Below, piece after piece: positions 1 to 8,925 of a DNA stretch of 64,000 bases. This stretch comes from CAYSPT01 sp964432985 (GTDB taxonomy: Bacteria > Muiribacteriota > CAYSPT01). The notes under the pieces are model-generated. The model was not told the DNA's origin. It searched no databases and worked only from the letters and a program-made list of their open reading frames with translations. Numbering within the stretch: position 1 is the first letter of the stretch; every line of letters begins with the position of its first letter. The position numbers and the translations under genes were made by a program. The stretch is from NCBI GenBank assembly GCA_964432985.1, contig CAYSPT010000001.1, positions 1 to 64,000 on the forward strand, in the 5' to 3' direction.

Positions 1-8
1 CGCCCTAC

Positions 9-242
9 CTCTCGCTTCCGTAAATCCGCTACCCGCGCAAGTGCGACATCGAGCTACCGGATACCCGCGACCCGCGCAATTGCGATATCGAGCTGCCCGA
101 AACGAAAGATCCCCGCACCTGCGGGATCGAGCTGCCCGAGACCCGGGACCCGCGGTCCTGTGATATAGGTATTCCCGAGACCCGCGACCCGCGTAAGTGC
201 GATCTGGGTATTCCCGAGACCAGGGATCCGAGGACGTGTGGA
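9..242. repeat. 39-bp tandem repeat array, about six copies
   Basis: Units begin at about 9, 48, 87, 126, 165 and 204, each 39 bp, sharing the core CCCGAGACCCGCGACCCGCG. The first unit is the most diverged and holds a TAA in the frame that is open in the others. Because 39 is a multiple of three, frame 3 from 24 to 257 is open and would give a 13-residue repeat of the form IELPETRDPRxCD, but no start codon precedes it in the window, so I do not call it a gene. The array runs into the proposed GTG start of the next gene at 238. It could be the tail of a repeat-rich coding region broken by a stop, or an intergenic repeat. Confidence 0.85.
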
Positions 243-2508
243 AACAGCCGGTAAGTTAACGGTAAGAACACTCTGGAAACTAGCGGTTCTCACCGCTGCT
301 CTACTGGCGGAGGGTGTCCTTTCCAGGTGGTTGGGGATAGTGCTTGGTCCCCCTGAAGCTAACTGTATCTCTATAGCATTGTTGGTTCTGGTCGGACTGG
401 TTCTCTTTTCCCCGTCATTCAAACTCCGGGAGATGTTTACACTCCTCAAAATTCCTGTTTTAATACCTGTTTTCTTGCTTGTTTTTCCACGCCTTTCACC
501 GCCGGCGGCATTTCCTGTTTTCTCTCTGTTGCTTCTCCAGTCTATCTGTGCTTTTCTACCGGAGCCCGCCGGGCAGGCTGCACTTGGCGGATTCCTGGTG
601 GTTCTTCCGGTAGTTTTATTCAGAATACTCGGATTGTTTCCCGAACCTGCTGTCATCGGAATCCTGCTGGTGACCGGCTATCTCATCGGTGAATTGTACG
701 AGATGAAGTTCCGGGGAGCCAGTATCCACAAATGGGTCAGAACAATCTGTACCATGTTTTTCGGAATCGCCGGTTCCGCTGTGGTCACTGCTCTGGCCGG
801 TCTTTCACTGGCTCTGCTCGTTTTTCTGTTCGGCCGGGAAAGCCTTCTGTCTTTTACACCCGGAAAAGTGGTTATCGATGAGGGGCACGCGAGCACTGAA
901 TCAGCGCACGTGAAGCTTGGGTTGGACGATCCGCTTAAGGGTAATTATGGTCACGGCTGTCTTGTTGATGTGCTTCGAAGTTGGGGGTTTTCCGTTGAGT
1001 TGACAGATCAACCCTTGAGCGGTACGACGCTAGCTGATTCCTGTATTCTGGTGCTCATCATGCCGTCGCAGCCATACAGCCCGCAAGAAGTGGACGCCAT
1101 CCATCGATTTGTAAAACGTGGAGGTAGTTTGCTGGGAATTGGCGACCATACCGATCTCGATGGGGCCATGTCACACTTGAATCCTCTGTTCGAACCTCTG
1201 GGTTTGAGGCTTGAATTCGATGCGGTAAAAATTCCGGCGGGGAACGCCCACCATCTACAATTCGGCCGGCACCCCGCTGTCAGTGGAGTGCGCGAACTTT
1301 CGATCAGTACCGGGGCAAGTATCAGCGGGCAGAAAATGGTGCCGTTGCTGTGGACCAGGTCATCGACCTATTCCGATCGGGGGCAGTGGAAGCAGGGCAG
1401 GGGGTATCTGGGCAACCGGGTACATGACCGGAGTGAGATGGTCGGGTTCCAGGTACTGGCCGCGGCGGCCAGACCCGAAAAGGGGACCGTGGCACTTATT
1501 GGAGATTCATCCTGTTTCCAGAACACAAATCTGTTCTGCAATCTGCCCTTTGCCCGCTCGTTGTTTTCGTGGCTTTCTTCCCGCTCCTCACCCCGTCCCT
1601 TTACCGTCCTGGCGGTCTTTGGTGTGATACTGGCGACCGCCCTGCTGACATTCGCCGCTTCTTCCCGGTATCAAACGGGTCTCCGGGTTCTCAGTCTCGT
1701 TGTTATTCTGGTCGCCGGAATGCTTCTCAGTGATGTGAAACTGTCAAGAGTATCTTTTACTCTGAACGAACCTCCGGGAAAACCCGTTGTCGGGCTGGAC
1801 CTTGCTCATTCGCCACTGTTTGATCTCTATTACCGGGCCGCTTACAAACAATCGGGGGAGTATCTCGACTCGCTGTGTCTTCAGATGGTGCGCCTGGGTA
1901 TTACTCCCCGGTTGATTACCGGGACGGAATGGTCGCAGGAATCGCTGAAGGGTTGCCGGGGACTTGTCATTCCCCCCATCGGTCGGGAACTGGGCCCGGA
2001 CGAAGTCGGCATGGTGCGGTCGTTTATCGAAACAGGTGGCCGAGTTTTTACATTCACGGCCGCAGCGGGCAGCCGGGTGAAGCCGGTTCCCCGTGCCGCT
2101 ACCGCCTGGCTGGCCGAATTTGGCATTCGTGTTGATCCTGAACCATTGTGGTTGAAAATGCCGGTCATCAGGCCGGACGGTCTGGTGGGGCACTATCGTC
2201 CACCACCTTACCTGGCTGTTTTTTCAGTCGATGAAGGCTTATTTACTAATGTGCCAAAGCTCTATCTTGATAATCCTCACGCGGTATATGGGACGGAACC
2301 GTGTATGACGATGCAGGAAGGTACGATGCTGCAGGAAGTTCCAGTGGCTGGCGTGCATTCCACGGGCAGGGGCGGGCTCGTGGTGGCCGGTGACCCTGAA
2401 TTGTTCCTGGATCATCACATGGAGGACACGGGTGGCGTTTACGACGCTCACAAGCTGACCTTCTGCCGAAACATCGTGAAATACCTGGCGGGAGATGAGA
2501 TTCCATGA
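238..2508 (+). CDS. Multi-pass membrane protein with two GIFT/DUF4350-like domains
   Basis: The 756-residue protein starts with about six hydrophobic segments (roughly residues 10-205), followed by a soluble part. That part begins KVVIDEGHAS and contains YGHGCLVDVLRSWGF and then RFVKRGGSLLGIGDHTD, the layout of the amidotransferase-like fold seen in DUF4350/GIFT proteins. Two further membrane segments lie near residues 458-505, and a second, more diverged copy follows (GLDLAHS near 520, then a glycine turn near 605). No catalytic Cys-His pair is obvious, so it is probably a binding rather than an enzymatic domain (inference). The stop overlaps the next start by 4 bp, and that neighbour has the same domains. 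The GTG start sits inside the upstream repeat with only a weak GAGG before it, so the true start is uncertain. Confidence 0.7.
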   Translation: METAGKLTVRTLWKLAVLTAALLAEGVLSRWLGIVLGPPEANCISIALLVLVGLVLFSPSFKLREMFTLLKIPVLIPVFLLVFPRLSPPAAFPVFSLLLLQSICAFLPEPAGQAALGGFLVVLPVVLFRILGLFPEPAVIGILLVTGYLIGELYEMKFRGASIHKWVRTICTMFFGIAGSAVVTALAGLSLALLVFLFGRESLLSFTPGKVVIDEGHASTESAHVKLGLDDPLKGNYGHGCLVDVLRSWGFSVELTDQPLSGTTLADSCILVLIMPSQPYSPQEVDAIHRFVKRGGSLLGIGDHTDLDGAMSHLNPLFEPLGLRLEFDAVKIPAGNAHHLQFGRHPAVSGVRELSISTGASISGQKMVPLLWTRSSTYSDRGQWKQGRGYLGNRVHDRSEMVGFQVLAAAARPEKGTVALIGDSSCFQNTNLFCNLPFARSLFSWLSSRSSPRPFTVLAVFGVILATALLTFAASSRYQTGLRVLSLVVILVAGMLLSDVKLSRVSFTLNEPPGKPVVGLDLAHSPLFDLYYRAAYKQSGEYLDSLCLQMVRLGITPRLITGTEWSQESLKGCRGLVIPPIGRELGPDEVGMVRSFIETGGRVFTFTAAAGSRVKPVPRAATAWLAEFGIRVDPEPLWLKMPVIRPDGLVGHYRPPPYLAVFSVDEGLFTNVPKLYLDNPHAVYGTEPCMTMQEGTMLQEVPVAGVHSTGRGGLVVAGDPELFLDHHMEDTGGVYDAHKLTFCRNIVKYLAGDEIP

Positions 2509-5210
2509 GCCTCTCCTGCATTCTTTTGCCATTGGCCGTCTGGTGTGCTGCGGCAGCTCTCTGGGGTGGTTCCCTGATGAGACCGTTTCAACCTGAAACA
2601 CTGGAATTGTACCGGGAAATCGTCGTCCTGGTCTCGGGTACTTTTGTGTTGAGTATCATTGGTAGTGTCGTCCGAAACCACCCGGCCGTCGCCCGAAGCC
2701 ACCCGGTCAACCGTTACATCCCATCTTCTCATGGCACTATCTGGTCGGCTCTCGCTTCGGTGTTGTCTCTGGGCCTGCTGGCGGTGGCAGGAGCCGAGTT
2801 GTCGGCAGTGGCCTGGGTGGCACTTTTCGGGATCACTGTCTGGTCAATAGGACGAGTGTGGCAACGTGGATGGTTAACAACTCTAGGGGGATTCTGGTTT
2901 CTTACCGGGTGTGCTCTGGTGGCAGCGGCTTTTTTAAGCTGGCAGTTTCGCGTGAGACCGGATTTGTGCGTTCTTCCGCTTACTCACCTGGTGTCCTGTA
3001 TGCTGACGTGGCTGGGGTATCCTTCCGTTTGCTGCGGCAGTACAGTTCTCGTCGGGGGCGCGGTGTTCGCTGTTGATCATATAAAAAGCGGTTGGTTGGC
3101 TCTTTCGTTTTTCACCATGCCGTTTTACAGCCTGCTTTTTTTTGTACCGGGCACGATCTGGCGAAAATCAAGGGCCGCCTTGACCGGTACGGCTGCCTGT
3201 TTTGTCCTGGTGACGGCTCGGCTGGCTTTCCTGGCTGTACAATGTGCAGCCGGAGGATTCCCTTCAGTTGCCGGTCTGTTCAAATCGCTGTACTGGTATG
3301 GTGGCGGTGGGTCCTCGCTTTTGTACTGGTTGGCACCGGTGGCTCTGGTCTGGATGGTGCTTCTTTGCCGCCTGACTACACAACCGCGAACTGCCTCATG
3401 CAAAGCAGTATCTGTTGCTGACAGCCCCACTCAGAGCTTCATTGGTCCCGGTCGTAAGGCTCGGCGCCGGGTATGGCCGGTAATATGTCTGTTTGGAGCA
3501 GTGGTTTTCTGGTCAGCCTGGTGGTGGTGTCCCGGATGGAGAACGTTTTTTCCATTCAAACTGTATATCGACGAAACCCATTCCGCCTGGGAACCGACAT
3601 ATGTTGATCACACTCCCGAGTCCACCTTCGACCCTGAAAACAATTACCGCCTGTTGCTGGAGCGCCTGGCGGCGGTGTTTGATACGGGGATACTGCTGCC
3701 GGAGAATCCTCCCTACCCGGTTTCCACGCATTTGCCGGGAAGGGTGAGGGTGATTCATTGTGCTGACGACGCAGCGGAGATGTACTTGAACCTGCCTGAA
3801 AATGCTCTCCTGGTGGTGAAATGTCCCACACGGGCTTACACTGGTGAGGAAATTGATGCCCTGGTGAAGTTTGTGGACCGGGGTGGTAACCTGTTGCTGA
3901 TCGGCGAGCATACGAATGCCTTTACCGTCAACACCCATCTCTCTGCCGTCGCCGGCCGGTTTGGTATAGTCTTCAACAACGATTCGGTCTATGGAATAAG
4001 CGGTTCGTGGCCGGTAACTACCAAGGCCGACGTCCGTATAAACAGGGTGACGGAAAACCTGTCCGGGTTTATGTGGGCCACTTCATGCAGTCTGGATGTT
4101 TCTTCACCGGCTTCAACTATAGTGGTTTCCCCCCCGGCGGGCTTTTCAGATCCCTGGAATCCTCACCGACGAAACTTTTTCAGCGATCTTCGTCCCTCGG
4201 GGAATACCGTTTTCGGAAGCCGTCCGCTCATTGCCTCGTGCCGGCATGGCCGGGGCAAGGTGTTGGCCTTCACCGATTCGACATCGTTTAACAATTACAT
4301 GATCGGTACGCCGGGCCGGGAAGAGTTGATCGACGGGATGCTGGCCTGGTTTGGTAAAGGATCGTCGTTTGATTATTTTATGCCGCTGGCAGTAGCCCTG
4401 CTGTTTGGGCACCTGGTACTGCTTCACCAGAGTGGAATCACCCGGCGGGAATGGATGAATCTGGTTTGTTCCATCGGCCTGCCGGCGTTTGCTCTGGGAT
4501 CATTTCTCGGGCTTTTCATGGGCTCAGTGGTTTCCGGTGAACGATTCTCCCTGCGGCCCGCTCTGTCTCCAGCCCTTCTGGTTGATGCAGCGCATGAGTC
4601 TCGCCGTCCCCTGATGGTGGGGCCTCACACCGAGATCATGGGACCGGACAGCTACGACGATTTTTTCCTGGTCCTATCCCGTACGGGTATTCCCATCAGG
4701 TTCTGTTGGCCCGGTCCGGTAACGGCCGGTGAGCTAAGGGATAGTTCCGTCCTGCTGGTTGTTTCCCCCACGCGCTCATACACGAGGAAAGAAATTATAG
4801 ATGTGGAACAATTCGTATCCGGCGGGGGAAGGCTTATCTTGATAGAAGGAAACCGTGGTTCGGGAACTGTCAACAGCCTGGCTCGGTCTTTCGGGCTCAG
4901 GTTCCGTTTACCGGGAGGATTCGGGCCCCTGGCCGCCGCAACAGGGTTGGCGGCGCCCACTGTGGTGGACGGTGGGACACCGTTGCTGGAGGTAAACGGA
5001 TTTCCCGTTATTTCAACCGTCAAGAAGGGGAAAGGAACCGTTTTGGCCATCGGCGATGACGCCGTTTTTACGTCCCGGTACATTAATGCCCGAACCCGGC
5101 CGGTCATGATTCCGCTGCTGTGCGATATGCTGCAGGTCATGGGGCGTGAAGATGCAGTGAAACTGGAAGATATCAGATGGACTCAACTTCTTTATATAGT
5201 TGAAAAGTAG
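2505..5210 (+). CDS. Large membrane protein: exosortase-like N-terminal region plus two GIFT/DUF4350-like domains
   Basis: This 901-residue protein is a partner of the preceding gene, overlapping it by ATGA. Residues 1-300 hold about eight membrane helices. The stretch around residues 150-255 (PLTHLV, LGYP, VDHIKSGW, MPFYSLLF, LVTARLAFL) has the spacing of the exosortase/archaeosortase core, but where that family has a catalytic Cys (CSG/CTG) this protein has IKSG, so any sortase activity is unlikely. Two soluble domains follow, starting KLYIDETHSAWEP (about 350) and LLVDAAHES (about 685), each with a later RGGNLLLIGEHTN-like glycine turn, and separated by membrane segments near 625-670. Role unknown. 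The exosortase resemblance is read by eye and needs a profile search. Confidence 0.65.
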   Translation: MSLSCILLPLAVWCAAAALWGGSLMRPFQPETLELYREIVVLVSGTFVLSIIGSVVRNHPAVARSHPVNRYIPSSHGTIWSALASVLSLGLLAVAGAELSAVAWVALFGITVWSIGRVWQRGWLTTLGGFWFLTGCALVAAAFLSWQFRVRPDLCVLPLTHLVSCMLTWLGYPSVCCGSTVLVGGAVFAVDHIKSGWLALSFFTMPFYSLLFFVPGTIWRKSRAALTGTAACFVLVTARLAFLAVQCAAGGFPSVAGLFKSLYWYGGGGSSLLYWLAPVALVWMVLLCRLTTQPRTASCKAVSVADSPTQSFIGPGRKARRRVWPVICLFGAVVFWSAWWWCPGWRTFFPFKLYIDETHSAWEPTYVDHTPESTFDPENNYRLLLERLAAVFDTGILLPENPPYPVSTHLPGRVRVIHCADDAAEMYLNLPENALLVVKCPTRAYTGEEIDALVKFVDRGGNLLLIGEHTNAFTVNTHLSAVAGRFGIVFNNDSVYGISGSWPVTTKADVRINRVTENLSGFMWATSCSLDVSSPASTIVVSPPAGFSDPWNPHRRNFFSDLRPSGNTVFGSRPLIASCRHGRGKVLAFTDSTSFNNYMIGTPGREELIDGMLAWFGKGSSFDYFMPLAVALLFGHLVLLHQSGITRREWMNLVCSIGLPAFALGSFLGLFMGSVVSGERFSLRPALSPALLVDAAHESRRPLMVGPHTEIMGPDSYDDFFLVLSRTGIPIRFCWPGPVTAGELRDSSVLLVVSPTRSYTRKEIIDVEQFVSGGGRLILIEGNRGSGTVNSLARSFGLRFRLPGGFGPLAAATGLAAPTVVDGGTPLLEVNGFPVISTVKKGKGTVLAIGDDAVFTSRYINARTRPVMIPLLCDMLQVMGREDAVKLEDIRWTQLLYIVEK

Positions 5211-5221
5211 AAGGAGACAGC

Positions 5222-5761
5222 GTGGATTCAAAAAGATTTCCAAAATTCGTCAATCTGGGAATCCTGACTGTCATGCTGGGAGGTTCACTGGTCCTGTGGC
5301 CCCGGATTCCCGATCGGGTACCCATGCATTTTGACCTCTATGGCCGACCGGACCGGTGGGGTGGCCGCGGGGCCTGGTGGGCGCTGCCGGCGGTAGCAGT
5401 GGGTTTGAGTTTATTCATGTTCGGGATTGCCTGGTTGATAAGGCGGTATCCCCACCTGATCAACATCCCCCGGAAAAAAGAGTTCCTGGTACTTCCTCCG
5501 GACATGCAGGAATATGTCATCACCGGTATTGAATCCTTCGTGTACTGGATGTACGTACCTCTCAACCTCATGTGGAGCGGCGCCCAGGCCGGTGTATACC
5601 TGGCCGCTATAGAGGGGTCTCAGGCGGTTCAGCACTTTCTTCAGTACGTGTTTTTTGGGGCGGTGGTTGTTATCCTGATCATGACAGTTGTGTTTATCTC
5701 CCGGATTACCCGGATGATCAGGGAATCGACGCGAAAGGTAAGGCTCAGAGGTGGATCATAA
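5222..5761 (+). CDS. DUF1648-domain membrane protein
   Basis: A 179-residue membrane protein with a GTG start 4 bp after AAGGAGACA, a good ribosome-binding site. Residues 8-50 carry the DUF1648 pattern: a first helix, then PDRVPMHFDLYGRPDRWG, then a second helix. The family includes the N-terminal part of SdpI-type immunity proteins and many uncharacterised membrane proteins; here the SdpI C-terminal domain is not evident. Further helices lie near residues 105-130 and 140-162, and the C-terminus is basic. It lies between the GIFT-like membrane proteins and the adenylate cyclase on the same strand and is probably co-transcribed. Function not known. Confidence 0.75.
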   Translation: MDSKRFPKFVNLGILTVMLGGSLVLWPRIPDRVPMHFDLYGRPDRWGGRGAWWALPAVAVGLSLFMFGIAWLIRRYPHLINIPRKKEFLVLPPDMQEYVITGIESFVYWMYVPLNLMWSGAQAGVYLAAIEGSQAVQHFLQYVFFGAVVVILIMTVVFISRITRMIRESTRKVRLRGGS

Positions 5762-5789
5762 TTCTGCCGGTGTTCGTGAAAGGGGTATC

Positions 5790-7598
5790 GTGTATGTCAG
5801 AACCTGGCGTTTTGTACTTGCCTGTATAGTCTGCCTTGTTATTGCCATACCCCTGACCTGGAGAGGGGGGCTGTTGCGCTGCCGGGTTTTAGACCTTCTC
5901 TTTCATCTTCGAGGTGCCATCACGCCGGTAGGATGTCCGCATGTGGCTCTGGTGCTCGTGGACCGTGAAACCCTTGATCACTTCGGCGTCAGAGATCTGC
6001 TCCCACGCTCCGCCTATGCCCGGGCTATTGAAATGCTGGCCGCCGGTGGTGCACGTTCTATCGGTGTCGATGTGATCATGGAGGATGACGATCCCGAAAA
6101 TACTCTGGTGGCTGCCGCCGTCCGGACTCATGACGCGGTGGTGTTCGCCTCCAACCGGGGGCATGACGGCAGTTTGATTTCCTCTCACCGGTCGATTATT
6201 GATTCGGGCGCCCGGACCGGCCTGGTGAATTATTACGAGGACATTGACGGAGTGCTGCGTCATCCTAATATGGGCGAGATGGTCTCTCAAAAAATGGAGT
6301 GGTCTTTACCGCTGGTCCTGGTGGCTGATTTTCTGGGTGCGGATAGAGAGACCGGCGTGATGGCCAGGCATGATGTTATTCGGATAGCAAATCCGGTAGA
6401 GACGGTAGAACTGCCCCAGTGGGGGGAAGCGGTATACATAAACTATCTGGGTCCACCGGATACTGCGTTTCCGACGGTTTCTTTAAAGGATGTTGTCTCA
6501 TCCGATGGCGCATCGCCCGATGAACTCAAGGCCATCCTGGCCGGAAAAATCGTATTGATCGGATTTTCAGCGGTTACTCCTTTAGTGGCGGATAATCACC
6601 GGACACCGTTCAAGCGGTTGCGTGCAACTCCCGGTGTAGAGGTGCTGGCTCATGTAATCGAAAACATTCTGTGTGATTTGTTTATCAGGCGGTTTGCCCG
6701 CAGCGAGTACCTGTGCGGATTATTGGTCCTGATCGGTATACTCTCGGTTTGCCTTTTTTTCCTGTGGTCGGGCAGGACTGCCGGTCTGATACTGCTTGGT
6801 GAACTGGTCGGTTTCCCCGTGTTGTCATTGTATCTGTTCCGGTATAATTTTTTCCTGGATTTTGTCTCTGTACTCGTGGTGGTCATCTCCATGTTCGTGC
6901 TCGTTCTCATCTTTCGCCTGTTTGATTCTCTGGCCGAGCGGAACCGGGTCCTGGGCGCTCTTTCCGGGTATGTGGCTCCGGGGATAGCTGCCCGGATATG
7001 CAGTGACAGCGACCGGGACTCGCTGAAGACCCGCAAGACAATTATAACCATCGTATTCGCCGACATCCGGGGATTCACATCCCTGTGTGAAAATATCGAT
7101 GCACGGCAGGTGGAGAGTTTTCTCAACGAGTACTTCGAGCGGACCACCAGGATCATTTTCAGCCACCGGGGAACCCTCGACAAGTTTATCGGCGACGCGG
7201 TCATGGCGCTTTTCGGTACGCCGATCCAGGAGCACGACGACGAAATACGAGCGGTAGCATGCGCGCTTCAGATGCGCGAAGCGGTCAGGGAACTGAGTGA
7301 CAGCTGGGTGGAGCGCGGGTTGCCGAAAGTGGATATCGGTATCGGTCTCAACACCGGTGAAGTAGTGGCCGGCAACATCGGTTCAGATCTGCACTTTGAG
7401 TTTACGGCCGTGGGAGACAATGTAAACCTGGCTTCCCGTGTCGCTTCACTGGCCGAACGGGGACAAATTCTTATTTCAGAATCGACGTTCAGAGCGGTAC
7501 AATCACGGTACGCAACCCACCTTCTGCCCCCGGCCAGGGTCAAGGGGAAAGAAAAAGAGGTCAGGATATACGAGGTCCTTGGAGAAAAGGACGGATAG
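5790..7598 (+). CDS. Adenylate cyclase with extracytoplasmic CHASE2 sensor domain
   Basis: An N-terminal helix is followed by a CHASE2 domain (about residues 30-310; note DLLFHLRG, VALVLVDRETLDHFG and GVDVIMEDDDPE), three membrane helices (about 310-385) and a class III cyclase domain (about 420-600). The catalytic metal-binding Asp residues appear in FADIRGF and KFIGDAVMALFG, the transition-state Asn and Arg in GDNVNLASRV, and the Lys of LDKFIGD fits ATP as substrate. The predicted reaction is ATP to cAMP plus pyrophosphate at the inner membrane. I place the start at the GTG of 5790, preceded by GAAAGGGG, rather than at upstream codons overlapping the DUF1648 gene. Direct operon neighbours are a HAMP protein and pseudopilins, so cAMP may report on envelope or pilus state (inference). 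Confidence 0.9.
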   Translation: MYVRTWRFVLACIVCLVIAIPLTWRGGLLRCRVLDLLFHLRGAITPVGCPHVALVLVDRETLDHFGVRDLLPRSAYARAIEMLAAGGARSIGVDVIMEDDDPENTLVAAAVRTHDAVVFASNRGHDGSLISSHRSIIDSGARTGLVNYYEDIDGVLRHPNMGEMVSQKMEWSLPLVLVADFLGADRETGVMARHDVIRIANPVETVELPQWGEAVYINYLGPPDTAFPTVSLKDVVSSDGASPDELKAILAGKIVLIGFSAVTPLVADNHRTPFKRLRATPGVEVLAHVIENILCDLFIRRFARSEYLCGLLVLIGILSVCLFFLWSGRTAGLILLGELVGFPVLSLYLFRYNFFLDFVSVLVVVISMFVLVLIFRLFDSLAERNRVLGALSGYVAPGIAARICSDSDRDSLKTRKTIITIVFADIRGFTSLCENIDARQVESFLNEYFERTTRIIFSHRGTLDKFIGDAVMALFGTPIQEHDDEIRAVACALQMREAVRELSDSWVERGLPKVDIGIGLNTGEVVAGNIGSDLHFEFTAVGDNVNLASRVASLAERGQILISESTFRAVQSRYATHLLPPARVKGKEKEVRIYEVLGEKDG

Positions 7599-7608
7599 GA
7601 GCGCGACG

Positions 7609-8277
7609 ATGGCCAGACGGCAGTTTATTGTAAAAAAATGGTTTCAGCTAAAGATAGCCCTTCTGGTCATTCTGGTGGGCTTCGTGTGCGCCAACCTGAC
7701 CGGGACGCTTATTTACGGAATCCTCAGGGGTACACTCGGTACCAGGACGCTGCTCAAGATTTTCGGGGTACACAATCTCACCGACATCATGTTGCCCCTC
7801 ATCCTGGGCGTTCAATTGATAGGCCTGGCTCTGGTGGCTGTAATCGCCATTTATTTTTCGCACAAAATCGCCGGGCCGATCTACCGCCTGGAACAATTGT
7901 CGAAGGTCATCGGAACCGGGGATCTGAGTGTCAGGGTAAAGGTGCGGCAGGACGACGAGTTTCAGGAACTGGCTGATGAAATGGATCATATGGTCGCCTC
8001 CCTTCGTGAGAAGGTGCAGGCGCTAAGAATCCCGGTTGAAAACCTCGTGGAAACCATCGACTACCTAGAGGAGCAGGCTAATATAAATCCCGCCTACACC
8101 AGCTTCGATGCAGTCAGGCTGGCAATGTTGAAAAAAACAGTAGAGGAAATCCGGGAGACCCTGGCGGAGTTTAGAACGGAACCGGAACCGAAAAACGAAG
8201 AGCCGGTTCAGGAGTCAGAAGGTGCAGTTGTCGTATCAGAGAAGGGTAGTGAACCAGTCCCATCGGTAACAACATGA
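7609..8277 (+). CDS. HAMP-domain inner-membrane protein
   Basis: This 222-residue protein has two membrane helices (about residues 15-38 and 62-85) with a short periplasmic loop, and then a HAMP domain (KIAGPIYRLEQLSKVIGTGD to about residue 135). A coiled coil follows, ending in a Glu/Pro-rich tail. There is no kinase, cyclase or methyl-accepting output domain. The ATG at 7609 follows GGAGCGCGACG; the upstream open frame overlaps the cyclase and is not needed. Its stop overlaps the next prepilin-like gene by 4 bp. Membrane HAMP proteins lacking an output domain recur beside pilus-like operons, where the role is unsettled; it could pair with the upstream cyclase or scaffold the pseudopilin assembly. 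Confidence 0.75.
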   Translation: MARRQFIVKKWFQLKIALLVILVGFVCANLTGTLIYGILRGTLGTRTLLKIFGVHNLTDIMLPLILGVQLIGLALVAVIAIYFSHKIAGPIYRLEQLSKVIGTGDLSVRVKVRQDDEFQELADEMDHMVASLREKVQALRIPVENLVETIDYLEEQANINPAYTSFDAVRLAMLKKTVEEIRETLAEFRTEPEPKNEEPVQESEGAVVVSEKGSEPVPSVTT

Positions 8278-8849
8278 CACGACGAGCAAGTAAAAAAACG
8301 CGCGGGTACACGTTGGTGGAGGTTCTGGTGGCCTGCACTATAGTGGCCATGATACTGACAGCGGCGGTACTGATTTTCACCTCTCTGCTCGGTCGTTCCG
8401 ATGCATCTTCTAACCGGATTACGCTGGACACCAGGATCAAACTGCAGCGGGGTGTACGGGAAACCGTAATCAAGCTCTTCTACAAACTCCAGGAGTCGCT
8501 GGAGATCATCCGGCCCTTACCCGGTGAAACCAGGGATTCCATCTACTTTAGAGACCGGGTGAGCAAGGTGCTGTTGTGCAAAAAAGACGCAACCGACCAC
8601 CCCGGTATTTTCACCGTGCGTACCTATCAGGTTAATAAGACAGGAAAGATAATCACGGACGAAGACCCGGTGGAGATCGAAAACATCCGTTCGATCACCT
8701 TTACGCCTCACAGCACCCAGTCGGTGCTTATTCACCTGACGGTTGCCGCCGTGGACAAGGATGGGGAGTTGACATCCGACTTGTCGCTGGTGACATTGAT
8801 CAGGCTGCGAAGCAGTTACACTCCCGGCGACCTCATGGAAGGATGGTGA
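8274..8849 (+). CDS. Type II secretion/type IV pilus minor pseudopilin
   Basis: The protein has a short basic leader ending in Gly, then YTLVEVLVACTIVAMILTAA, a canonical prepilin peptidase site (G|YTLVE) with the conserved Glu at +5 and a hydrophobic alpha helix. The remaining 150 residues look like the globular beta domain of a GspJ/PilW-type minor pseudopilin. At 191 residues it is of normal size for the class. ATGA overlap with the HAMP gene suggests translational coupling. No prepilin peptidase, assembly ATPase or secretin gene lies in the window, so the machine must be completed elsewhere. Confidence 0.85.
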   Translation: MTRRASKKTRGYTLVEVLVACTIVAMILTAAVLIFTSLLGRSDASSNRITLDTRIKLQRGVRETVIKLFYKLQESLEIIRPLPGETRDSIYFRDRVSKVLLCKKDATDHPGIFTVRTYQVNKTGKIITDEDPVEIENIRSITFTPHSTQSVLIHLTVAAVDKDGELTSDLSLVTLIRLRSSYTPGDLMEGW

Positions 8850-8925
8850 AGCCGATGCCAGGCACGGGCGGGATGAATTCTCAAGGAAAAAAAGTGGCTA
8901 AACTAGCCGGAAGTTGCTTGTGGAA

